Shown here: positions 26,446-34,887 of the stretch, in pieces
Layout: each line of letters opens with the position of its first letter
Numbering within the stretch: the stretch's first letter is position 1
Source of the DNA: Chitinophagaceae bacterium
GTDB lineage: Bacteria > Bacteroidota > Bacteroidia > Chitinophagales > Chitinophagaceae
DNA length: 64,000 nt
Reading direction: 5' to 3'
Assembly (NCBI GenBank): GCA_013140985.1
Contig: JABFRU010000040.1
Location: 1-64,000, forward strand
Program-made: the position numbers and the translations under genes
The notes under the pieces: generated by a model
Database searches by the model: none
Seen by the model: only the letters and a program-made list of their open reading frames with translations
What the model was told of the DNA's origin: nothing

Positions 26446-29313
26446 TTATTTGTTCAATAACTGGTGAACTAATTTTTTTAATTCATCAATTTGCTTTTGT
26501 TGTTCTTTGATACTTTCGATCAATACAGGTATCAATCCCGAATAGTTTACTGCTAATATTCCATCTTTATTTTCTGTAACCAGTTCGGGAAATAGTTTTT
26601 GTACTTCCTGTGCAAGCACACCTGTTTGTAGTCTTTGATCGGCTGCTTCGTTTTTCCAGTTATAATTATAACCGTTTAACTGTATTAATTTTTGTAATGA
26701 ATGTTGCAAAGGAGCAATATCCTTTTTCAAACGGGCATCTGAAGCTTGTGTAAGATTTCCCTGCATCCATCCGTTGCCGGTTGTGGTATTAATATAGAAG
26801 CGCCAGCCTGCAGTTCCTGTTTGTCCATAAAAACCAACCTCATCATTTGCTTTCATTCCGATAAAAGCAGGAGAAGTAGTGTTGATATCATTATTCAACC
26901 ATAACCCTGCACTGAGTCCAACGGTAGAACGGATCCTCATACGCTCACCTACATCAAGCCGGAAAGCAGGATCGTTTACACCAACCCCAACATTACCAGT
27001 GCCATTTATTCTGAATAATTCAGTTGAAGCAGTTGTACTGGCTCCTGAATAAAAAACATGAGCATCGCCTGCTGAGGGTGTTTGATAACGAAGAGTGGAG
27101 CCATTGATTCCAAAACCATAAAACTGGTGGTCATTATCTGTTCCTTCCCAGAGAACAATTTTCCGGTTTGCAACGCTGTTAGCAAATTGAAGAGGTGCAT
27201 GGGGATTAACAGTGCCGATACCTATATTGCCATTCATTAAAACAGTTAATGCATTTGATGGAAAATTTATACCATTACCGATCTGGAAAATGCGGTTGGT
27301 TCCTTCCACGGCATTTGGATCGGGAGTATCGGTATCATCATTAAAGGTGCCGATAGTAGTGGATGCAAAGGCTTTTGCAAAAGTAAGATACCCCATAGCT
27401 GATGAGGCCTCTCCAGATGCGGTAGTACTGGCACCCATCGCCGTTGATGTTCCTCCGGAAGCAGTTGTAAAGCCTCCAAACGCAGTTGACATAAATCCGG
27501 AAGCGATTGCACTGTTACCCATTGCCATTGAACTCTGGCCAGAGGCGATTGCACCGTTACCTATTGCAGTGGATCCGGGACCAGTTGCACTATTACTCAT
27601 ACCTATTGAAGTTGAGTTGGTGCCGCTGGCAATATTACCTGTTCCGACGGCAAACGAAGAGTGACCCTTCACTCTATTATTATTTCCAAGAGCAACTGAA
27701 TAATTCCCGATACTGTCCCGGTCCCAATTCGTTCCATCTACATATCCTACTCTGAATGCAGCTTTGTCGGGATACCACATCATTCTTCTTCCTGGTCCGC
27801 TGATGGGTGGGTTGCCGGGTGTTGTTGATGCTAAACCTGTTGCAGAAAATAAGACACTGCTATCTGTAACATGCAGTCTTGCCAGTGGAATAACAGTACC
27901 GATACCTGCATTCCCGTTTCTCAAAATGGTCATTGCATTTTTTCTGTTATTATTTATTCCATTTCCAATTTGGAATATCCGGTCCAAAGGAGTTGTCAAT
28001 GATTGATCAGGATTATCGGTATCATCATTGTATAAACCCAATGCAACTGAACCCGCTGCTTTGGAAAATACATTCAATCCTAAAGCAACTGATATATTAC
28101 CCGAAGCAATACTGGATGCCCCCAATGAAGTCGCATACAATCCTGTAGCAGTATTGCTATATCCGATGGCAACTGAAAAGTTTCCCGAAGCGGCACTATA
28201 ACGTCCCAGAGCAATAGTGTTGAGACCGGATGCAGTTGTTCCATATCCACCGGCAAAAGAATAAGACCCAATATTGGATTGGTCCCATTGCGTGCCATCC
28301 ACATAACCTGCTCTGAATGCCGCTTTATCCGGATACCACATCATCCTGCGACCATCACCACTTATTGAAATATTTCCCGGAGCACCCGGAATATCTCCTG
28401 TTGCAGAAAATAAAACCGAACTATCTGCAACATGCAATCGGGCAAGTGGCAGCAGGGCTCCGATGCCCGCCCTTCCATTTCGCAGAACCGTTATTGCATT
28501 TTTTCTCACCGGACTGGTTCCGTTTCCCAACTGGAAAATTCTATCTGATGCATTTACAAGCGATGGGTCAGGATTGTCTAAAGTATCATTATATAAACCC
28601 AACGCTACGGCTCCCAGCGCTTTTGAATAAACAACATTCCCTATCGCAACGGAAGCACTACCGGAAGCTTTACTTAAAATTCCTGCAGCGAACGAAGAAT
28701 TTCCGGAAGCTATGGTCAAAACGCCTAAAGAAGTTGAATAAGCGCCTAAAGAGCTAGTGCTATAGCCAAATGACATTGCATAATCATTAGCAGCAATAGA
28801 GTTAAAACCAAGCGCTGTAGTATAATAGCCCTCTGCCCAATTCTGACTCCCAATTGCAGTGGAACCATCAGAGCTTGCAAGACATGAGCCTATCGAAACT
28901 GAATTGATACCAAGTGCTTCACTGCTACCGGCAGCAAAAGAATAATCGCCGGATGCGTTGCTATAGAAACCTAAAGCAGCAGAGCTATTGCCAGAAGCTT
29001 TTGTATTGACACCCGCAGCAAAAGAATAGCGTCCGATATTAGCCTGGTCCCACAAGGCACCATCTACATAGCCAGCTCTGAAAGCAGCTTTGTCCGGATA
29101 CCACATCATTCTTCTGCCTGCACCGGATATTGCTGTATTTCCGGGAGTAACTGGCACATCACCCGTTGCAGAAAATAAAACACTGCTATCATTTACATGA
29201 AGACGGGCAGCAGGAGTAGTGGTGCCGATACCTACATTCTGAGAGAATAGATCCTCCGGCAAGCTCAGGATGGAAATAAGAAATAAGGAATGAGAAAGCA
29301 GCAGTTTTTTCAT
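26446..29313 (-). CDS. Large trimeric-fibre-like adhesin with S74 chaperone domain
   Basis: 955 residues from ATG 29313, where a signal peptide starts (KKLLLSHSLFLISILSLPE); the frame from 29403 is rejected as it would run into the preceding regulator. Three modules (about residues 24-275, 281-460, 468-690) each start GIGxxxPxARLHVxDSSV and [14 protein letters not shown], followed by YadA-head 14-mers of the type ALGxxSxASG. The C-terminal Peptidase_S74 domain has the autocleavage motif S858-D859 (ASDARLKKDI) and AQEVQKLFPELV. In phage endosialidases this domain trimerises the fibre and then cleaves itself off. No T9SS tail or YadA barrel. Highly repeated composition produces long spurious ORFs on the other strand. 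Confidence 0.88.
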   Translation of the reverse strand: MKKLLLSHSLFLISILSLPEDLFSQNVGIGTTTPAARLHVNDSSVLFSATGDVPVTPGNTAISGAGRRMMWYPDKAAFRAGYVDGALWDQANIGRYSFAAGVNTKASGNSSAALGFYSNASGDYSFAAGSSEALGINSVSIGSCLASSDGSTAIGSQNWAEGYYTTALGFNSIAANDYAMSFGYSTSSLGAYSTSLGVLTIASGNSSFAAGILSKASGSASVAIGNVVYSKALGAVALGLYNDTLDNPDPSLVNASDRIFQLGNGTSPVRKNAITVLRNGRAGIGALLPLARLHVADSSVLFSATGDIPGAPGNISISGDGRRMMWYPDKAAFRAGYVDGTQWDQSNIGSYSFAGGYGTTASGLNTIALGRYSAASGNFSVAIGYSNTATGLYATSLGASSIASGNISVALGLNVFSKAAGSVALGLYNDDTDNPDQSLTTPLDRIFQIGNGINNNRKNAMTILRNGNAGIGTVIPLARLHVTDSSVLFSATGLASTTPGNPPISGPGRRMMWYPDKAAFRVGYVDGTNWDRDSIGNYSVALGNNNRVKGHSSFAVGTGNIASGTNSTSIGMSNSATGPGSTAIGNGAIASGQSSMAMGNSAIASGFMSTAFGGFTTASGGTSTAMGASTTASGEASSAMGYLTFAKAFASTTIGTFNDDTDTPDPNAVEGTNRIFQIGNGINFPSNALTVLMNGNIGIGTVNPHAPLQFANSVANRKIVLWEGTDNDHQFYGFGINGSTLRYQTPSAGDAHVFYSGASTTASTELFRINGTGNVGVGVNDPAFRLDVGERMRIRSTVGLSAGLWLNNDINTTSPAFIGMKANDEVGFYGQTGTAGWRFYINTTTGNGWMQGNLTQASDARLKKDIAPLQHSLQKLIQLNGYNYNWKNEAADQRLQTGVLAQEVQKLFPELVTENKDGILAVNYSGLIPVLIESIKEQQKQIDELKKLVHQLLNK

Positions 29314-29389
29314 GGCCAACCTTTTCTCAAACCTATCGTAATCGGGAAAGCAGAACAATATAACGAAAGTTAGCACCGGAGCAGGTTCA

Positions 29390-30019
29390 TCAATTCTTTC
29401 CAAAAGCTTTGTTCAATGCTTCGGTGCGGTTCTGTACATGCAGCTTTTCATAGATTCGATGTATATGCTGGCGAACCGTGCCGGTGGTAGTACCGATCTT
29501 TTCAGCGATCTCTTTGTACAACAAACCGGTAGCGAGGTAATGCAGTATCTCATTCTCCCGGGGAGAAAGGACATCTATAACACCGGTTGCTTTATTTGTC
29601 CGTAAATGGTTGATCACTTTTCTGGCGATCTGTGTACTCATAGGAGATCCGCCTTCATGTAATTCCAGTAATGATTCAGTGATCTTGCCCAATGGGGTTT
29701 TCTTCAGGAGATAACCACTTGCGCCGGCATTCAATGCTTCAAATACCTTTTCATCATCCTCATAAATAGTGAACATGATGAACTGGCTTTGCGGGCATAA
29801 TGATTTTACTTTTTTGATACATTCAATTCCATTCATGCCCGGCAGATTGATATCCATGATAACGATATCCGGTTGCCATGCCGGCAATTCTTCCGTTGCT
29901 TTTTCTGCATCGGTAAAAGCAGCCAGCACTTCAAAACGTTCATCCAATGTAAGCAGGCTGGTCATGCCGTCTCTTACTTCTTTCAGGTCTTCTACTATAC
30001 AAACCTTAATACCTTTCAT
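29390..30019 (-). CDS. NarL/LuxR-family response regulator
   Basis: 209 residues from ATG 30019. Receiver domain with CIVEDLKEV, phosphoacceptor D56 (IVIMDINLPG) and KKTPLG near the switch; C-terminal LuxR helix-turn-helix with LSPRENEILHYLATGLLYKEIAEKI and TVRQHIHRIYEKL. It directly follows the propeller kinase gene by 45 bases and precedes the large adhesin by 76, so it probably controls the block or is controlled with it. Binding sites not identified. Confidence 0.92.
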   Translation of the reverse strand: MKGIKVCIVEDLKEVRDGMTSLLTLDERFEVLAAFTDAEKATEELPAWQPDIVIMDINLPGMNGIECIKKVKSLCPQSQFIMFTIYEDDEKVFEALNAGASGYLLKKTPLGKITESLLELHEGGSPMSTQIARKVINHLRTNKATGVIDVLSPRENEILHYLATGLLYKEIAEKIGTTTGTVRQHIHRIYEKLHVQNRTEALNKAFGKN

Positions 30020-30064
30020 GTGATAAATGTAGGTTGCTTTGCTCTTCTTACAATATAACAAAAG

Positions 30065-33022
30065 TTATAGGGGTAAGGGGATCTTCATTTTTACAATTAC
30101 CCCATTGTTGTTCATTATATCAAGGCTGCCGTTCACAGACTCAATGCGTTTCTTCATATTACGCAAACCATTTCCATTATTTTTTTCTCTTGCAAAACCT
30201 TTGCCGTCATCTTTGATCGTAACTGCCAAGGAATCATTGATAACAAAATCGATCGTTACTTTTTTGGCACCGGCATGTTTGATGATATTATGCAGGCTTT
30301 CTTTTATAGTAAGAAAAATATTCCGCCTGATCTCGCCGCTCACAAACAGTGAAGGAATAGTTCCGGGAAGATGTGTTTCGCAGGCTAACTGGTTTTCGTG
30401 GCAATATTCCATGGCATAGGAACGGGTATAAAAAATAAGATCTTCCAGCGTATCATTCTTTTCATTCATGGCCCAGATGATCTCGTTCATCTTTTGCATC
30501 AGTTCATTGGAGTTGGTAACAATTTTTTCAGAATCATCTTTTGTTACATCGCTAAAGCTATTGCGTTTCACTTTTTCACTGAGGAAGCGAATCGTGGATA
30601 AGCCGGCGCCGAGATCGTCATGCATATCTGATGCGATCCTTGTTCTTTCTTTTTCAATGGCCTGTTGTTTTTCCAGCAAGGTCTTTTGCTTTTCCAATTT
30701 TCTGCGATAATAAAAACGAATAGCTGTGATCAATAAACCAATTCCTAAAATACCAATACCGGTACGGAACCACCATGTCTGCCACCAGGGAGGAAGAATG
30801 GAAAATGAAAATTCAATTTCTTTAGATGAATAAGCAGTAGAAGGAAAAAATGCTTTTACCTGCAGGGTGTAATTACCGGGAGAAAGGTTCAGGAGACTGA
30901 TATCTGCAAGCGTTGTTGTATCACTCCATTCTTTATGGCCGCTTCCGGATAAGAGATAGCTGTATTTTATTTGTTTTTCATCAATAAAAGATGGCGCCGC
31001 AACGCTGAAAGTAATATTTCGCTGGCGGTAATTCAATCGCAGTACCGATGGAGTGAGTGCAATAGATCTCCCGTTTATTTTTATTTCTTCAAGTAATAAT
31101 TGTGGTGCCGGTATATTTTCTATTTCGGTCACAGGTTCTGCCTGTAAAATATCACCATTAGTGGTCCAGGCAAATGCATTGTTAAGGCCATCCGTCCAAA
31201 CATAATTTATATAGGTAAAAGTATTGTTGCTTTTAGTGATGTTTTCCAATTGGTAATTTTCTTTTGTTTTGATCAGCCTGTCCAAACCGGTCTGGGTGCC
31301 GATAATGATATTGTTATTCCTGTCACACGCAAGCGATGTAACAAAATTGTCCGTTAATCCATCCTGTGTTTGAAAATGCCAGACCTTCTTTAGTTGATTG
31401 TTCTTGTATTTGAATCCCATAAGCCCTTTATAACGGGTGCCTACCCAAATGATCCCGTTATGATCAAATACCATTGATCGGGGGGATCCTCCTTCAAATT
31501 CATTAATGAAGACAGCTTCTTTTTTAAGATAGTTGTTGGCTGTTTCGGGGTGCGGGGTGAACATCATTAATCCATCATAACGACTGATCACCCATAAACG
31601 ATCGTTTTTATCAATATGTATTCCTTCTACAAGATCATTACGAATCAGTGGGTATTTAAACAGTAGCTGGTCGTCATGCATTACATAAAGATGCCTGGTC
31701 TCAAACAGGATAATATTGCCGTATTTATCAGTTACGGAAAGCCCGCCAAACGCAGCTGTATCAGGAAGACTGGCTATTTTTCTGAAACGCAGAATAGATT
31801 CATTCTCTTTTGGTGTTGCGGCTATGTAAAGGTTATGAGGATCTGAAGCGTAAAAATTTTTTTTACCGGGATGAAGAAAATATGCTTCAAAGGAGGGAGA
31901 AACAGTATAAGTTCTGCTGCCGGAATCAGTCTGAAAGATCATTTGTCCGTTCCACATTAACAACCACCATGAAACCGGTGTGATACCACTGACCGATCTT
32001 ATCCCTGAACGATTATTGCTGAAAGGAGAGGATAACGTTTGAAATTTTGTACCGGGTAGTTTATACACACCGTTACCATCATGACATACCCAAAGCACAT
32101 CTTCTCTATCAATAAAAAAATTCAGTACCTGGTTTGCTGGTAGTTCGGGCGAAGAAATATGTTGTACTGTTCCATCTTTGCGATAATGAAGGATCTGGCT
32201 GTTTGATAAGGAAAGTAGGAATTCATTCTGGCTGTTAAAATTTATAACACCGCCAGGTAATGATGTGCCGGTTTTTGAAGGCAGGTTGGGCTTTGCAAAC
32301 ACCAATTTTCCTTTTTGCAGGGCCACTGAATCCAATAGCGCTATGGTTTTATCGGTACTCAACCAGATGCGGCTATTATGATCAGTTCTCAGGGAGTAAA
32401 TATAGATGTCAGGGAGTGCATCTGTGATACCCCCCCTTTTTTTATCATAAAGAAAAAGGCCGTTATGTTTTCTCAGATCATTTGTCGTGAAAATGAGAAA
32501 GTCCTTGTGTTCAATAATATTTCCGAGATAGACGGCGGGAATGTTTTGTCCCGGTATGATCGCATTGAGTTTTGTGATAGCAGTACTGCTTACTTTATAT
32601 AAACCGTCATCTGTTGTAGCATATACATTTCCGTCGTTGCTTTTTAAAAACTGGTTGATGACCGGGCACAGACCTTTTGCAATTGCCAGTTCTTTCATCT
32701 GGCCGTGTACTAATACATTTAAACCACAGGTATTAGCAGCTACAAGTAATGAATCTTCTCCTACTTCTAATACATCATTTACAAGGTCGGCCAACAACCC
32801 ATTCTGTGTAGTATAGTTTTTAAACCGGGCGCCATCATATACGCTCAATCCCCCATAGGTGGTAAAATACATTCTTCCTTTACTATCCTGGTAAGCTTTG
32901 CGAACACGACTGTTGATCAAACCATCTTTGGGAGTATAATGAACAAAAGGATATTGCTGCGCAGCTACTACGGCGCATACCAATAAATATACATTCAGCA
33001 ACAATGCTTTCCTGTATTGCAT
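30065..33022 (-). CDS. Two-component sensor kinase with ligand-binding propellers
   Basis: 985 residues. Signal peptide, then about 620 residues of Reg_prop-type repeats (two seven-bladed propellers, for example DSKGRMYFTTYGGLSVYDG, FDHNGIIWVGTRYKGLMGF), a Y_Y_Y domain (about 680-745, GNYTLQVKAF), one membrane helix (near 750-772), and a cytoplasmic HisKA_3/HATPase unit with MHDDLGAGLSTIRFL (His near 799) and later GFAREKNNGNGLRNM. Such sensors in the phylum usually detect extracellular glycans, but here no hydrolases are nearby; the output is adhesins. It is followed by its own NarL regulator. Confidence 0.9.
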   Translation of the reverse strand: MQYRKALLLNVYLLVCAVVAAQQYPFVHYTPKDGLINSRVRKAYQDSKGRMYFTTYGGLSVYDGARFKNYTTQNGLLADLVNDVLEVGEDSLLVAANTCGLNVLVHGQMKELAIAKGLCPVINQFLKSNDGNVYATTDDGLYKVSSTAITKLNAIIPGQNIPAVYLGNIIEHKDFLIFTTNDLRKHNGLFLYDKKRGGITDALPDIYIYSLRTDHNSRIWLSTDKTIALLDSVALQKGKLVFAKPNLPSKTGTSLPGGVINFNSQNEFLLSLSNSQILHYRKDGTVQHISSPELPANQVLNFFIDREDVLWVCHDGNGVYKLPGTKFQTLSSPFSNNRSGIRSVSGITPVSWWLLMWNGQMIFQTDSGSRTYTVSPSFEAYFLHPGKKNFYASDPHNLYIAATPKENESILRFRKIASLPDTAAFGGLSVTDKYGNIILFETRHLYVMHDDQLLFKYPLIRNDLVEGIHIDKNDRLWVISRYDGLMMFTPHPETANNYLKKEAVFINEFEGGSPRSMVFDHNGIIWVGTRYKGLMGFKYKNNQLKKVWHFQTQDGLTDNFVTSLACDRNNNIIIGTQTGLDRLIKTKENYQLENITKSNNTFTYINYVWTDGLNNAFAWTTNGDILQAEPVTEIENIPAPQLLLEEIKINGRSIALTPSVLRLNYRQRNITFSVAAPSFIDEKQIKYSYLLSGSGHKEWSDTTTLADISLLNLSPGNYTLQVKAFFPSTAYSSKEIEFSFSILPPWWQTWWFRTGIGILGIGLLITAIRFYYRRKLEKQKTLLEKQQAIEKERTRIASDMHDDLGAGLSTIRFLSEKVKRNSFSDVTKDDSEKIVTNSNELMQKMNEIIWAMNEKNDTLEDLIFYTRSYAMEYCHENQLACETHLPGTIPSLFVSGEIRRNIFLTIKESLHNIIKHAGAKKVTIDFVINDSLAVTIKDDGKGFAREKNNGNGLRNMKKRIESVNGSLDIMNNNGVIVKMKIPLPL

Positions 33023-33034
33023 ATTTAAATATAA

Positions 33035-33063
33035 GATTTTGGAATTTTGATTTTAGATTTCTC
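33035..33063. repeat. 7-base tandem array upstream of the kinase gene
   Basis: Units GATTTTG, GAATTTT, GATTTTA, GATTTCT (period 7), 12 bases before the kinase start. A/T-rich partner sequence (ccaatcaaaaaac) lies near 33112, so the two can partly pair. Nothing else was recognised in 33064-33142 except a G+C-rich patch. Confidence 0.55.
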
Positions 33064-33142
33064 CCGGGTGTAAGGGTCTGCCGTATATGGTTAGCCCTAT
33101 GATCTTAGGGTTCCAATCAAAAAACAAAAAAATAGAAGATAA

Positions 33143-33898
33143 TTATGCTTTGACAGGAACACTATGCACCGCATCACTCATTTCCTTGATCAATGATGCA
33201 TCTTTTTCAATAGCATTACCTACAACGATCACATCGGCGCCGGCTTTGCAATTGAGATAGGCTTTTTCAGGTAGAATAATACCGCCGCCGATGATCAACG
33301 GGGCTTCAATATGATCGGCCACTGCTTTGATCATACTTTCTGTGATAGGCCGTTTTGCGCCGCTGCCTGCATCCATATAAATTAATTTCATACCCAGCAT
33401 TTCACCGGCCATCGCTGTACACATCGCTATTTCATTTTTATCAGCAGGTACCGGAGCTGCATTGCTGATATAAGAAACAGTGGTAGGAGCGCCGCCGTCA
33501 ATTACTATATAACCCGTGGGCATTATTTCAAGACCGCTTTGTCTAACAAATGGGGCAGATACGACATGCTGCCCGATCAATAATTCAGGATTACGACCGG
33601 ATATCAAAGAAAGATATAGTAATGCATCAGCATACTTGCTTACTTGTGACGGGCTACCGGGAAAAAGAATAACGGGGATATCGCAACCCTGCTTGATATG
33701 CTGCACACATTCGTCAAGGTGATTGGAGATGACAAGGCTACCGCCGACCAGTAAATAGTCAACCTTAGCTGAGACAGAAAGCTCAACCAACTCATCCAGC
33801 ACAGCCGTATTCACCTTATCAGGGTCAATCAATACAGCAAAGGATTTCTTCCCTTGCTTTTTCTTCTGTGCCAATCCATTATAAATTACTGACTTCAT
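33143..33898 (-). CDS. Geranylgeranylglyceryl phosphate synthase family protein
   Basis: 251 residues, a TIM-barrel prenyltransferase. The family makes the ether bond between a polyprenyl diphosphate and glycerol-1-phosphate, the first step to archaeal ether lipids, but close relatives occur in Bacteroidota (group II). Motifs seen: FAVLIDPDKVN, YLLVGGS, VILFPGSPSQVS, MDAGSGAKRPI and the phosphate-binding GGGI followed by GADVIVVGNAIE. Product and role in bacteria of this type are not settled. Single gene; the divergent spacer carries a 17-bp palindrome. Confidence 0.88.
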   Translation of the reverse strand: MKSVIYNGLAQKKKQGKKSFAVLIDPDKVNTAVLDELVELSVSAKVDYLLVGGSLVISNHLDECVQHIKQGCDIPVILFPGSPSQVSKYADALLYLSLISGRNPELLIGQHVVSAPFVRQSGLEIMPTGYIVIDGGAPTTVSYISNAAPVPADKNEIAMCTAMAGEMLGMKLIYMDAGSGAKRPITESMIKAVADHIEAPLIIGGGIILPEKAYLNCKAGADVIVVGNAIEKDASLIKEMSDAVHSVPVKA

Positions 33899-33974
33899 CC
33901 GTTACTGGTTAATGGTATATGCAAAAATGCGAAAAACTTCCGGTATTGCCCACTTGAAAACTAAACAGTCTTTT

Positions 33975-33991
33975 TTACAAATCATTTGTAA
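33975..33991. promoter_or_regulatory. 17-bp odd palindrome, possible operator
   Basis: TTACAAAT-C-ATTTGTAA is a perfect dyad in the divergent spacer between the GGGP synthase and the lipoprotein gene, 22 bases before the latter's start. This looks like a repressor site. No regulator is assigned. Confidence 0.4.
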
Positions 33992-34012
33992 CTTCCTATT
34001 AAAGCCAATTAT

Positions 34013-34462
34013 ATGCGAATCATATTCTCCTTTATTGCTTCACTGATCATTTTCTCCTGTAATAACTCTTCCAAAACAAAGGAGGATATAAAAGATACGG
34101 CTGAAAAGGCGATACAGATGCCTCAACAACCGGCCTCACCAGATACTATTTTTTATGGATCAGGTACCGAACCCTTCTGGTCCGTTTATGTGATCAAAGG
34201 CAGAAAAATTGTTTTTCATCCTGCAGAAGGAGCCGATGTGGAAGTACCCTGGGTAAATGCTTTCCTATCACTTGATACCTGGACCAGGGAGTATAACTCT
34301 TCAGGTAATGGCAATAGCATTGCTCTGAAGATTATGAAAAAAGATTGCAGTGATGGAATGAGTGAACGGGTGCATGCTTACGAAGTATTATTGACGGTGA
34401 ACCAAAAAAAATACACGGGTTGTGGTAATGACAAACCTGCAAGCATGGGTAATGAGGAATAA
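34013..34462 (+). CDS. Lipoprotein, COG3650-like (GTEPFW/DGMS motifs)
   Basis: 149 residues. Signal-II sequence with a lipobox ending IIFSCNN, so Cys16 is the probable lipid anchor. The mature part has YGSGTEPFWSVYV and later DCSDGMSERVHAYEVLLTV with a final YTGCGNDKP, matching a conserved but uncharacterised group found in many bacteria (COG3650-type). The two Cys (DCSDGM and GCGN) may be paired. Function unknown; periplasm or outer membrane. Confidence 0.75.
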   Translation: MRIIFSFIASLIIFSCNNSSKTKEDIKDTAEKAIQMPQQPASPDTIFYGSGTEPFWSVYVIKGRKIVFHPAEGADVEVPWVNAFLSLDTWTREYNSSGNGNSIALKIMKKDCSDGMSERVHAYEVLLTVNQKKYTGCGNDKPASMGNEE

Positions 34463-34887
34463 CAATATTTTTCTTACGTTACTAATAAACGAAAATGGGA
34501 TGGGTCTGTTATCATTGCCTGATTGTTACCCCGATTGATCCGTTGGAAGTCTTTACTGTCAAGCATTACAGCAGATGGCCATTACCATATCCCTGTACGA
34601 TCATGGGTGGAGTGCCATAAAATCCTTGCCTGCTTTGCCTTTCAGGCAAGTGTTTGAGAGGCCTTATTTTTTTAGTGCAGCGAAATTAATTTTCCAAAAA
34701 AAATTTATCAATTAAAGACATACTTGTTGTGCAAAAATCCCCTGATGCACTACAGGCTTGCATTACCCGATTTTAAACAACCCTTATCCACAAATGTGAA
34801 TATCTCTGACTATGAATTACAGATACTTAAAAATACTTTCGTTACGGACGTTAACAGTTACTTAACCCGACAAATTCTTTCTTAGTT
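34463..34887. other. Long leader before nrdJ with hairpin and DnaA-like box
   Basis: A 425-base stretch without a supported gene. It contains a perfect 8-bp hairpin CTTGCCTG/CAGGCAAG (34625-34632 with 34643-34650), an AT-rich part 34680-34720, a GTGCA/TGCAC pair near 34730-34750, and TTATCCACA at 34784-34792. I looked for a cobalamin riboswitch and saw no B12-box-like core. Its length and structure suggest a regulated leader for nrdJ. Confidence 0.45.
34784..34792 (+). promoter_or_regulatory. Perfect DnaA-box-like site TTATCCACA
   Basis: Matches the classical DnaA box TTATNCACA, 95 bases before the start of the ribonucleotide reductase gene. DnaA control of nrd genes is known in E. coli; here it is inference from position. 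One box could be chance. Confidence 0.4.

Noticed and set aside
27212-27664. 150-codon plus-strand frame opposite the large adhesin, and similar ones at 25487 and 28317
   Set aside because: They are mirror frames of the highly repeated adhesin genes; composition follows the repeats and no independent start features are seen.
20540-30061. Prophage tail-fibre region
   Set aside because: S74 and fibre-like motifs are present, but there is no capsid, portal, terminase or integrase, and the genes are tied to a host-type two-component pair.
34495-34620. 41-codon frame in the nrdJ leader
   Set aside because: No good start context, odd composition and no similarity I can see; the region is better read as untranslated leader.
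34463-34887. Cobalamin riboswitch before the B12-dependent reductase
   Set aside because: No B12-box-like core or the multi-stem layout could be found by eye.
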